Shown piece by piece: positions 11,711 through 22,276 of a stretch of 64,000 nt of DNA. The position numbers and the translations under genes are program-made. The stretch is from positions 97,546,561-97,610,560 of the forward strand of contig NC_092039.1 of assembly GCF_003086295.3 (NCBI RefSeq), read 5' to 3'. Under the pieces are notes generated by a model. It ran no database searches and was not told where the DNA came from. It saw only the letters and a program-made list of their open reading frames with translations. This stretch comes from Arachis hypogaea. Lineage: Eukaryota > Streptophyta > Magnoliopsida > Fabales > Fabaceae. Within the stretch, counting starts at the first letter, position 1; each line of letters opens with the position of its first letter.

Positions 11711-11870
11711 GGCGTTCAGCGCCAGCTTTTCCTCTAGGCACATTCCTGGCGTTCAAACGCCAGAATGTTGCTTGTTTCTGGCGTTCAGCGCCAGTTTCAT
11801 GCTCTGTTCTGGCGTTGAACGCCAGCCAGATGCTCCTTACTGGCGTTGAACGCCAGTCTGTGCTTCCTCG
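11711..11870. repeat. Array of GGCGTT(C/G)AACGCC palindromes, right half
   Basis: Six or so copies of ctggcgttgaacgccag-like palindromes about 25-35 bp apart. It is the continuation of 5128-5232. Each copy could fold as a short hairpin with a two- or three-base loop. Function unknown; it lies between gag-protease and the downstream ORF of the host element. Confidence 0.85.
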
Positions 11871-11999
11871 AGGGTGTGATTTTTTTCTTCTGCTGTTTTT
11901 TATCCTGTTTTTAATTTTTATATCTTTTTCGTGACTCCTCATGATCATGCACCTAATAAAACACAAAATAACAATAAAATAAGAATTAGATAAATAAAA

Positions 12000-12045
12000 T
12001 TGGGTTGCCTCCCAACAAGCGCTTCTTTAATGTCAATAGCTTGAC
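12000..12045 (-). other. Conserved retroelement segment after gag-protease
   Basis: The minus strand reads GAAGCGCTTGTTGGGAGGCA then ACCCAA. I recognise this as a segment that follows the coding region in many Athila-type elements of several plant families. Here it follows gag-protease directly, which marks the place where pol has been lost. Confidence 0.5.
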
Positions 12046-12072
12046 AGTGGCTGAGCCACAAAGGTGATCAGG

Positions 12073-14391
12073 TCAATGTTGTATAGTCCCAACACCAAAC
12101 TTAGAGTTTGGATATGGGGTCTTAACACCAAACTTAGAGTTTGGTTGTGGCCTCCCAACACCAAACTTAGAGTTTGACTGTGGGGGCTCTTCTTGACTCT
12201 GAACTGAGAGAAGCTCTTCATGCTTACTCTCTTTTGTCACAGAGGGATGGCCATGTGCCTTAAACACAAGGTAGTCCCCATTCAATTGAAGGACTATTTC
12301 ACCTCTGTTGACATCTATCACAGCTCCTGCTGTAGCCAGGAAAGGTCTTCCAAGGATGATGCATTCATCCTCTTCCTTCCTAGTGTCTAAGATTATGAAA
12401 TCAGCAGGGATATAAAGGCCTTCAACCTTTACTAACACGTCCTCCACTATTCCATAAGCTTGTCTCAATGACTTGTCTGCCAATTGTAATGAGAACAAGG
12501 CAGGTTGTACCTCAATGATCCCCAACTTCTCCATTACAGAGAGTGGCATAAGATTTATCCCTAACCCTAGATCACAAAGAGCTTTTTCAAAGGTCATGGT
12601 GCCTATGGTACAAGGTATTATAAACTTGCCAGGATCTTATTTCTTTTGAGGTAGTGTTTGCTGAATCCAGGTATCTAGCTCATTAATGAGCAAGGGAGGT
12701 TCACTTTCCCAAGTCTCATTACCAAACAACTTGGCATTCAGCTTCATGATAGCTCCTAAATATTGAGCAACTTGCTCTCCAGTCACATCTTTATCCTCTT
12801 CAGAGGAAGAATAGTCTTCAGAGCTCATGAATGGCAGAAGGAGATTTAATGGAATCTCTATGGTCTCTATATGAGCCTCAGATTCCTTTGGATCCTTAAT
12901 AGGAAATTCCTTCTTGCTTGAGGGACGTCCCAGGAGGTCTTCCTCACTAGGATTTTTGTCCTCCTCCTCCCTTGTGCATTCGGCCATATTGATCACATCA
13001 ATGGCCTTGCACTCTCCTTTTGGATTCTCTTCTGTATTGCTTGGGAGAATATTGGGAGGAGTTTCAATGACTTTCTTACTCAGCTGGGCCACTTGTGCCT
13101 CCAGATTTCTGATGGAGGATCTTGTTTCACTCATGAAACTGAAAGTGGCTTTTGACAGATCAGAGACTAGATTGGCTAAATTAGAAGTGTTTTGTTCAGA
13201 ATTCTCTGTCTGTTGCTGAGAATATGATCGAAAAGGCTTGCTATTGCTCAGCCTGTTGCGTCCACCATTGTTAAAGCCTTGTTGAGGCTTTTAGTGATCC
13301 TTCTATGAGAAATTTGGATGATTTCTCCATGATGAATTATAGGTGTTTCCATAAGGTTCACTCATGTAATTAACCTCTGCCATGGCAGGGTTCTCAGGAT
13401 CATAAGCTTCTTCAGAAGCTGCCTCTTTAGTACCGTTGGATGCATGTTGCCATCCATTCAGATTTTGAGAGATCATGTTGACCTGTTGAGTCAACACTTT
13501 GTTCTGAGCCAATATGGCATTCAGAGCATCAATTTCAAGAACTCCTTTCTTCTGAGGTATCCCATTATTCACGAAATTCCTCTCAGAAGTGTACATGAAT
13601 TGGTTGTTTGCAACCATGTCAATGAGTTCTTGAGCCTCTTCAGGTGTTTTCTTTAGGTGAATAGATCCACCTGCAGAATGGTCCAATGACATTTTTGAAA
13701 ATTCAGATAGGCCATAATAGAATATATCTAATATGGTCCATTCTGAAAACATGTCAGATGGACATCTTTTGGTCAGCTGCTTGTATCTTTCCCAAGCTTC
13801 ATAGAGGGATTCACCATCTTTTTGTTTGAAGGTTTGAACATCCACTCTCAGCTTGCTCAGCTTTTGAGGAGGAAAGAATTTATCCAAGAAGGCTGTGACC
13901 AGCTTATCCCAGGAGTCCAGGCTATCCTTAGGTTGTGAATCCAACCATATTCTAGCTCTGTCTCTTATAGCAAAAGGGAAAAGCATGAGTCTGTAGACTT
14001 CAGGATCAACTCCATTCGTCTTTACAGTCTCACAGATCTGCAAGAACTCAATTAAAAACTGATAAGGATCTTCAGATGGAAGTCCATAAAACTTGCAGTT
14101 TTGTTGCATTAAGGCAACTAGCTGAGGTTTCAGCTCAAAGTTGTTGGCTCCAATGGCAGGAATGGAGATGTTTCTTACATCAAATTTGGACGTTGGCTTT
14201 GTGAAGTCACCAAGCATTCTCCTTGCATTATTATTATTATTTTTGGCTGCCATCTCCTTCTCTTGTTCTAATGTTTCTGAAAGGTTACCTTTAGATTGTT
14301 GTAACTTAGCTTCTCTTAATTTTCTCTTCAGAGTCCTTTCAGGTTCTGGATCAATTTCAACAAGAGTGCCTTTTTCCTTGTTCCTGCTCAT
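12073..14391 (-). pseudogene. Retroelement gag-protease frame with three nonsense codons
   Basis: One continuous minus-strand frame of 773 codons from ATG at 14391 to a stop at 12073, broken only by in-frame stops at 13303-13305, 13291-13293 and 12637-12639. No frameshift is needed across it. Residues about 75-250 are a Retrotrans_gag-type capsid domain (RARIWLDSQPKDSLDSWDKL, then FLDKFFPPQKL). A linker rich in Glu/Ser follows (13134-12640). Then comes a retropepsin-like domain (12597 on) with CDLG carrying the catalytic Asp and INLMPLS, the hydrophobic strand, and ILGRPFLATAGA. The usual D-L-G-A-S reads D-L-G-L-G here. A tail has three 11-residue repeats with NSKFGV. No RT or integrase follows. 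At least one stop looks like Trp TGG changed to TAG, and another like Gln CAA changed to TAA, as expected from cytosine deamination. Confidence 0.88.
12090..12188 (-). repeat. Three 33-bp repeats built on the PPT-like motif
   Basis: Units start at 12091, 12124 and 12157, each with aacaccaaacttagagtttg. The period is 33 bp, so they stay in frame with the protease reading frame and encode three NSKFGV-containing 11-residue repeats at its C-terminus. The core resembles the sequence at the LTR edge of the same elements. Confidence 0.8.
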
Positions 14392-14399
14392 ATGAAAGA

Positions 14400-15889
14400 G
14401 AAGAAAACAAGAAAAGAAGAGGAATCCTTTATGTCACAGTATAGAGATTCCTTTATGTTAGTAGAAAAAGAAAGGGGAGAAGAATGAAGAAGAGTGGGTT
14501 CGGATATTTAGATGGAGAGAGGTGAAGAGAAGTGTTAGTAAATAAATAATTAAATAGAATAAGAAAAAAGAGGGGAAATTTTGAAAATAATTTTGAAAAA
14601 GGGATTAGTAATTTTCGAAAATTAAAGATAAGATAAGATTAAAATTAAAATTTAGAACAAAAAGAATTTTTGAAAAAGAGGTGAGATGTTTTCGAAAATT
14701 AGAGAGGAAAAAGTAGTTAGGTGGTTTTGAAAAAGATAAGAAACAAACAAAAAGTCAAAGAGTTAGTTGAAAAAGATATTAAAATCAAATTTGAAAAGAT
14801 AAGAAGATAAGAGGTTAGATAAGATATTTTGAAATCAACTATTGAAAAAGATAAAATTTTTGAAAAAGATAAGATAAAAGATAAAAAGATTTTATTCAAA
14901 AATTTTAAAATTACTTACTTCACTAACAAGAAACAACAAGATAAGATTCTAGAAATTAAAGATTGCATCTTTCTTAACAAGAAAGTAACAAACTTCAAAT
15001 TTTTGAATCAATCACATTAATTGTTAGCTAATTTTCGAAAATATGATATAAAGATAAGGAAAAGATTTTGAAAATAATTTGAAAAAGAATTTTTTGAAAT
15101 TTTCGAAAAAATAAAAAAAAATGAAAAAGATATAATTTTTGAAAAAGATTTTGAAAAGATAAGATTTTTAAAATTGAAAATTTTGACTTGACTTGTAAGA
15201 AACAACTAATTTTGAAAATTTTTGACTAAGTCAACTCAAATTTTCGAAAATTATGAGAAAAATAAGAAAAAGATATTTTTTATTTTTGAACTTTTAATTA
15301 TGAGAGAGAAAACACAAACATGACCTAAAACATGAAAATTTTGGATCAAAACACATGATGCATGCAAGAACACATGATGCATGCAAGAACACTTTGAAGA
15401 TCATGATGAACATCAAGAACATATTTTTGAAAAATTTTTTATGCAAAGAAAACATGCAAGACACCAAACTTAGAAATCTTTAATGCATGGACTCTAACAA
15501 CGAAAAATGCACATGAAAAACAACAAACAACACAAAACAAGAAATCATCAAGATCAAACAAGAAGACTTGTCAAGAGCAACTTGAAGATCATGAAGAACA
15601 CTATGAATGCATGGAATTTTCAAAAAATGCAAGAAAAATTTTTAAAGCATGCAATTGACACCAAACTTAAAAATTGACTCAAGACTCAAACAAGAAACAT
15701 AAAATATTTTTGATTTTTATGATTTTATGATTTTTTTTTGAATTATTATTAAATTTTTTCGAAAATATTTTTGAAAAAACGAAAAAGAAAAGAAAATTTT
15801 TGAAAAAGATTTTTTTTTTGAAAAAATTTTGAAAAGAAAATTACCTAATCTGAGCAACAAGATGAACCGTCAGTTGTCCATACTCGAAC
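14400..15889 (-). other. AT-rich gag leader of composite element
   Basis: Leader between PBS and gag on the minus strand, made of gaaaaagata and ttttcgaaaa words, with 'gatgaacatcaagaac' repeats and two 'gacaccaaactta' motifs (15460, 15659). A 17-bp unit 'aacacatgatgcatgca' is duplicated near 15350-15390. No credible gene; frames here are low in complexity. Confidence 0.65.
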
Positions 15890-15915
15890 AATCCCCGGCA
15901 ACGGCGCCAAAAACT
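15890..15915 (-). other. Primer binding site of composite element
   Basis: Same sequence and position as in the nested element: TGGCGCCGTTGCCGGGG on the minus strand, directly after the LTR end CCACCA. It confirms minus-strand polarity and that 15916-17683 is the 5' LTR. Confidence 0.85.
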
Positions 15916-17683
15916 TGGTGGACGAAATTGTGATTCCTTTGTTATTGTATTTTGTAAAATTCATTGCTTTTTCAACTATGTGTGGACACAACTCCGTTCA
16001 ACTTAACCAGCAAGTGTACTGGGTCATCCAAGTAATACCTTACGTGAGTAAGGGTCGATCCCACAGAGATTGTTGGTATGAAGCAAGCTATGGTCACCTT
16101 GTAAATCTCAGTTAAGTTGATTCATAGGGTCAAATGTAATTGGATTAGATAATTTAAAAGATAAATAAAATAAAAAGGGATAGAAATACTTATGTAAATC
16201 AATAGTGGGAATTTCAGATAGGTGTGTGGAGATGCTAGAATCCTTTCGAATCTCTACTTTCTTATTGCTTTCATCCAATCCTTCTTACTCCTTTCCATGG
16301 CAAGCTGTATGTAGGGCATCACCATCATCAATGGCTACTTTTAATCCTCTCGGGAAAATGGTCCTATGCGGCTGTCACTGCACGGCTAATCGTCTGGAGG
16401 CATCACCCTTGTTGATAGCTACATCCCATCCTCTCAGTGAAAATGGTCCAAATGCTCTGTCACAGCACGGCTAATCATCTGTCGGTTCTCAATCAGGTTG
16501 GAGTAGAATCCATTGATTCTTTTGCGTTTGTCATCACGCCCAGCCTTCAGGAGTTTGAAGCTCGTCACAGTCATTCAATACCGGAATCCTACTCGGAATA
16601 CCACAGACAAGGTTAGACTTTCCAGATTCCCGGGATCCTACTTGGAATACCACAGACAAGGTTAGACTTTCCAGATCCCCATGAATGCCGCCATCTATCT
16701 AGCTTATACCACGAAGATTCTGTTGGGGAATCTAAGAGATATGCGCCCGGCCTAAGGTAGAACGGAAGTGGTTGTCAGTCACGCGCGTTCATAGGTGAGA
16801 ATGATGATGAGTGTCACGGATCATCACATTCATCAAAGTGTTGTGCAACGTATATCTTGGAATAAGAATAAAAGAGAATTGAATAGAAAGTAATAGTAAT
16901 TATATTGAAACTTGAAGTACAGCAGAGCTCCATACCCTTAATCTATGGTGTGTAGAAACTCCACCGTTAAAAACACATAAGTGAAAGGTTCAGGCATGGC
17001 CGAATGACCAGCCCCCTAAAACGTGATCAAAAGACCGAATGGTCAAAAGACGACTAATACATTAGTAAAAAGTCTTATTTATACTAAACTAGCTACTAGG
17101 GTTTACATGAGTAAGTAATTGATGCATAAATCCACTTCCGGGGCCCACTTGGTATATGCTTGGGCTGAGCTTGATCTATCCACGAGCTGAGGCTTTTCTT
17201 GGAGTTGAACTCCAAGTTATAACGTGTTTTGGGCGTTCAACTCCGGATCATGACGTGTTTTTGGCGTTTAACTCCAGACAGCAGCATGTACTTGGCGTTC
17301 AACGCCAAGTTACATCATCAATTTCCGAATAAAGTATAGACTATTATATATTTCTGGAAAGCTCTGGATGTCTAATTTCCAACGCCGTTGAGAGCGCGCC
17401 ATTTAGAGTTCTGTAGCTCCAGAAAATCCATTTCGAGTGCAGGAAGGTCAGATTCCAACAGCATCAGCAGTCCTTTTGTCAGCCTTTTTTCAGAGTTTTG
17501 CTCAAGTCCCTCAATTTCAGCCAGAAATTAACTGAAATCACAGAAAAACACACAAACTCATAGTAAAGTCCAGAAATGTGAATTTAACATAAAAATTAAT
17601 GAAAACATTCCTAAAAGTAGCTTGAACTTACTAAAAACTACCTAAAAATAATGCCAAAAAGCGTATAAATTATCCGCTCATCA
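15916..17683 (-). repeat. 5' LTR of composite element
   Basis: Starts TGGTGGACGAAATTGTGATT and ends CCGCTCATCA on the plus strand. It is 1768 bp, collinear with the nested LTRs over most of its length but diverged, and its first 80 bp differ. It has the duplicated 'ggaataccacagacaaggt' module (16580-16680). It abuts unrelated DNA at 17684. Confidence 0.88.
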
Positions 17684-18386
17684 TTACCTAAATCTAAAAG
17701 AGCAACATAAATATTTTTAACTTACACTGGTGGATTTTTAAAACTCTTTTTTTGATGGATTTTCTTTCTTCAAAAAACCTTTACCGGAATTTCCGGGGTA
17801 TTTTTCCTAATAAAAAAGATACCAAATTAAAATCAGCAACCAAGATTAGAATCAGAGGTCTAGAAACACATGAAATTCATTTCTAGAACCCATTGAACCA
17901 AAAGTAAAGCCTACAATGAACGAATTTACCTGGTATTGTCCGGGGCATTCACAGACGGTGTGGAAATCACCTGAGTCTGTAAAATAGGTTCACTACCTAG
18001 ATTTACAGTCAGCAGTCTAAGCAAGATAAATAAATATTACTTAGTGAATCCAGAGGAATTAGAAGAGGTTCTAGCAAATGTTAGCAAACAAAGAAAAAGA
18101 ACTCAATATAAGAAACCGAATCTTGCATCTTAGAGAAATCATTTCGTGCATCTGTGGAGTCAAACCTATCTAGAGCAATGTTTGCTATATGAGATCCATA
18201 ATTTCTTCTCTTTGATCTCTTTTCTCTTAACATCTGCAATGCTTATCTTCTTCTTTCTGCAGCGCTGTCCTTTTCTTGTTCAGTTCTGAAAATTCATAAA
18301 ATAAATATCAATGAACCTAAAACGAAAGAATTAATAACCAAAAATATGATTCGAGAAACTTATTCCTTGTCAGATTCAGTTTTACT

Positions 18387-19513
18387 CTATGAATATGTGA
18401 AAATAAGCTTTTCTGATTTGGTTTGTTTTTTGGCTAGCCTCCCCGGTTGTTTTCTTTTCACTATGGGTGTTTTTTTATTTCTTTTTCTCTGCAACACAGA
18501 CAAACACATCGAATTTATACTGGAGACAAATATTAGTAAGAAAAACATTTCGAATGCGAAAGGACCCAACTGAAGACAATAACAATCAAGTGAATGAAAA
18601 TGAGCAACACCACTGAACCGAACGTAATTCATGTGCTAAATAAAATGTGATACACATTCAATCATCAAGAAAAACATTTTTGCATGCAAAAGGACAAGTG
18701 AATACACTAACAATTAAGTGAACGAAAATTACAAAGCCCACTGAACCGAACACAATTCATGTGCTGAATAAAATGTGATACACATTCAATTATCAATAGA
18801 AAAGATTTCTTTATATAAAAGAACTTAATTGAAAAATTAACAATCAAATGAATCATCTTAACCAACTCCACAGAACAATATTATATTTGTAATTTACTTA
18901 ACAAGAATACATAAACAATTTTCAACAAAGAAAAGCAAAACTAAACCAGTTCAATATCTTACAATCACATAAATGAACATCACTCGATACTTATTGGCTT
19001 TCAGCTTGGCTTGTGCTCTCTGAATCTATCGGCACAGGCTTCCTTTTTTTGCTTTCTTTTGTAACCACCTTTTGCGGTTGTTTTCTTTTCTTTGTTGGTA
19101 TTTTTTCAATTTCTTCCTCTCTACGATACATAAGAACAAGCGCATAAGAACAATTTTAACCAAATACAAGTAAAATGAAACCAATATGAACATCAAACTT
19201 ATTGGTTTTTGGATTTACTTCTGCTTTCTGAATCTGTGGGACTACTTTCAGTTTCTCTTGTTGTTTCTAAATCCATCTCAATAATCTTTTGTTTTATAAC
19301 CAGCCACTATTGTCTTTTTATCTTGGCTTGCGCTATTTTGTCAGAATCGGATTTGGATTTGGAAAAAGTGTCTTCTTCCAAAGAATAATCCAGATCAAAA
19401 ATTTTCTTTTCTTCTTTCTTCCCTTTTTCTTTCTCTTTCCCCTTCAAAAAAGTTTGTTTCTTCTCCACCTTCTTTCTTTTTGTTTTTTCCTCCTTTATTT
19501 GCTTTCTGTATAG
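18387..19513 (-). pseudogene. Three Lys-rich duplicated exons
   Basis: Minus-strand segments at about 19513-19210, 19130-18990 and 18525-18390 encode alike highly basic, Ser-ending peptides (for example EKGKKEEKKIFDLDYSLEED; KRKQPQKVVTKESKKRK; KRKQPGRLAKKQTKSEK). Each is bordered by the same intron-like repeat, so exon and intron appear to have been duplicated together. The first has an internal stop (TAG) after about 65 codons. Likely a degenerated nuclear-localisation-type tail of a transposon protein. Confidence 0.4.
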
Positions 19514-21560
19514 AAGTCCCTAAAACACAAACTTATTTAGTTAGCAAAGTATTTTAGAAGCATCTGAAATGAGCAAATACGGTAACAATTAGGTGAATCA
19601 AAATGAGCAAAAACACTGAACCGAACACCATTCATGTGATGAATAATACGTGATAAATATTCAATTACCAAGGAAAATATTTCTGCATGCACTAGGACTT
19701 AACTGAACACACTACGAATCAGGTGAACCAAAATTACAAATCCCACTGAACCGAACAACATTTATGTAGTGAATAAAACGTGATAAACATTTAAACATAA
19801 AAAAACATTTCTGCATGCACAAGAATTCAAATGAACACACTAACAATCAATTGAATTAGAATTAGAAATTCCACTAGACAGAAAGAAAATAAGAACATAT
19901 TTCTGAATAAGTCGATCTACTAAATGAAGCAACTCAATCTAATAAACTTTAAATGCAACTAAGATAAATTTTAGGGAGAAATTTTTGTTTAATTTACCAT
20001 TGTGTCCATTGCTTCTTGATTAATCCGGTCAAGCATCATCTTCTTTGTCCAATGGGCCACCCATGGTGCCGGGGGAGCATCAGGTCCATCCGAGCGAGGG
20101 AACTTGGTTTCATGGAAATAAATAAGCATCAAAACAAAAACACAGCGTCAACAGACTATTTCTTTCCCTTTCTTTTGTTCTTGATTCCCTTCCTCGAGAA
20201 GCTGAGTGCATGATTTGCCCAATCCCAGTGTCGAATGTTGTCCACATGAAAGATAGGCGGCTTATAGATCGGGAAGGCCATGCTTACCGTCGTCTGCAGC
20301 AAGAAGCACTTCTGGATGAAGACGACAAAAGTCCTTCAGAATTTTTGCCGGTTCCCCTCCCCTTCGACACTCATATCCAGGACAGACTTTGTCAATGATG
20401 CCAATGTAACACATTTGAGGCTGTCAAATATTGCCTTGTCTACCTCATTCAGTTTGCTATTCTCAACCTTTTCAGGAAAATGATTTCCTACAATATTTTA
20501 ATCAAGTATGCATCGACAAGCACAAGTATGCATATCTTAATCAAGTGAATGAAAATGTCCCGACTCACTAAACCAAACTCACTTGATGCACTGAATAAAA
20601 CATGATAAATTATGAAACAGCTAGAAAAGTATTTCTGCATGTGAAAAAAGCTATCTGAACACACTAACAACCAGGTGAATCAAAATTATCAACTGTACTG
20701 AAAAGTGATAAACATTCAATCATCAAGAAAATCATTCATGCATGCAAAAAGACCAAACTGAACACACTAACAATCAAGAAAAATGAAATGGCTAACCCCA
20801 CTGAACCGAACAGCATTCATGCATTGAATAAAACATGATAAATTATAAAACACCTAGAAAAGCATTTCTGCATGCAAAAGAAGCTATCTGAACACATTAA
20901 CAACTAGATGAATAAAAAATTATCAACTCCACTGAAAAGTGCTAAATATTCAATCATCAAGAAAATTATTCATGCATGCAAAAGGACCAAACTGAACACA
21001 CTAACAATTAAGTGAATAAAAATGTCCCACCCACTGAACCGAATGCCATTCATGTGTTGAATAAAACGTAATAGACATTGAATTAGTAACAAAATCATTT
21101 TTGCATACAAAAGGACCCTACTGAACACACTAACAATCAAGTGAATGAAAATGACCAACTCCACTAAACTGAACACCATTCGTGAATAAAACGTGATAAC
21201 CATTCAATTAGCAACAAAAGCATTTTTGAATGTAAAAGGACTCAACTGAACACACTAACAATCAAGTGAATGAAAATAACCAACTCCATTGAACCAAACG
21301 CCATCTATGTGCTGAATAAAATGTGATAGACATTCAATGATCAAGAAAAATATTTCTGCATGCAAAAGGACTCAATTGAACACACTAACAATCAAGTGAA
21401 TGAAAATGAGTAACTCCACTGAACCGAGCAACATATATGTGCTGAATAAAATGTTATAAATATTCATTCATCAAGAATAGTATTTTTGCATGCAAAAGAA
21501 GTCAAGTGAACATACTAACAATCTAGTGAATCAAAAATAGCAACTCTACTGAATTGAATG
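18500..21560. repeat. Degenerate tandem repeat of about 130 bp
   Basis: At least ten copies carry 'actgaacacactaacaatca', 'agtgaatgaaaat', 'ccactgaaccgaac', 'attcatgtgctgaataaaa' and 'tttctgcatgcaaaaggac' in that order. They are densest at 20500-21560. Copies vary by small indels, and two are interrupted by the exon-like blocks. No open frame is shared between units. Confidence 0.85.
20040..20480 (-). pseudogene. Captured or transposon-linked exon pair, unnamed family
   Basis: The minus strand gives a recognisable legume transposon-linked protein style: KLNEVDKAIFDSLKCV, then a frame change to FVVFIQKCFLL, PPIFHVDNIRHWDWANHAL, GIKNKRKGKK, and after a stop FPRSDGPDAPPAPWVAHWTK. Two frames are needed, so a frameshift and at least one stop are present. 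I think it belongs to the proteins found beside Ulp1-like peptidases in plant transposons, but I cannot name a domain with certainty. No catalytic residues can be identified. Confidence 0.45.
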
Positions 21561-22276
21561 AAAATAAGAACACATTTCATTTGAAGCCCTAGTTATGCTG
21601 TAAAAATAGAATCAGAATACGTCGATCTACTAAACAAAGCAACTCTATCCAGTAAACCTAAAATGCAACTAGGAGAAATGCGATATTACAATATTTAAAA
21701 TGACCAGTAGTTTTTCTCATACCTTCATCAATCTTTGTTGCTGTGGTGGTTTGTTTTTACTTCTTCCTTGCGAAATCTTCTGGCGATTATTCTCCAGTAA
21801 TGGTTTTCGCAGAAAACGTGAGTGAAGTTCGAGTGATTTTGAGAGAGATTCAAAGAGAAGGAACGGTTTTATGTGTGTTGAAGAAGAAGGAACGTTTTTT
21901 CATAATGAAGCGCGAATGAAGTAACGGTTTTGTGTGTGTTGGGCGCTTGTATTTCACGTTTCATTTAATGGTATTGGGTTTTTTTTGTGTTTGGCCAGCT
22001 TGGATGGACGTGGATACAAAATTACATGGATGTGTAGCATTACCGTTCGAAAAAACACCATTTTAGTCCAATCTATTCTATTATATAAAAATTATATTTT
22101 CGCACTTAATGATAAAATTGATGTAGCATATTTCTAAGAGTGTTTCTTAATTTATTTCTTTTAACTCATTAAATACAATTCATTACGATAGATTAATTAT
22201 ATCAACTAATTGATTTGATTAGATATTTAAATATCACACAATTTAATATTATTTACATCAATTAATTGAATATAAT

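Larger units (their letters stand above)
849..17683 (-). mobile_element. Composite Athila-type Ty3 retrotransposon, no pol
   Basis: Read on the minus strand: LTR (15916-17683), PBS, AT-rich leader, gag-protease frame (14391-12073), a conserved GCGCTTGTTGGGAGGCAACC segment, palindrome array, spacer, plant-transposon-protein ORF (4619-3471), spacer, LTR (849-2369). A second element interrupts it at 5233-11710. Reverse transcriptase, RNase H and integrase are absent, so this is a non-autonomous form needing help in trans. Flanks do not give a target duplication (CGGAC on the left, TTACC on the right), and the two LTRs differ in length (1521 and 1768 bp). It may therefore be a recombinant of two elements. 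It resembles the FIDEL/Feral type of Arachis retroelement; that name is from memory. Confidence 0.8.
17684..22140 (-). mobile_element. Transposon-borne gene relic with repeated exon/intron modules
   Basis: Minus-strand order: a CT-rich leader (about 22050-21720) with a long 5' UTR look, AT-rich repeated intron DNA, an exon-like block (20480-20040), three Lys/Glu-rich exon-like blocks (19510-19210, 19130-18990, 18525-18390), and a small exon-like block near 17990-17930 with a good donor. No transposase and no terminal inverted repeats were found. The left end may have been removed at the 17683/17684 junction. The layout resembles MULE-type elements of legumes that carry Ulp1/DUF1985-linked genes, but that is a guess from protein style. 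Confidence 0.45.
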
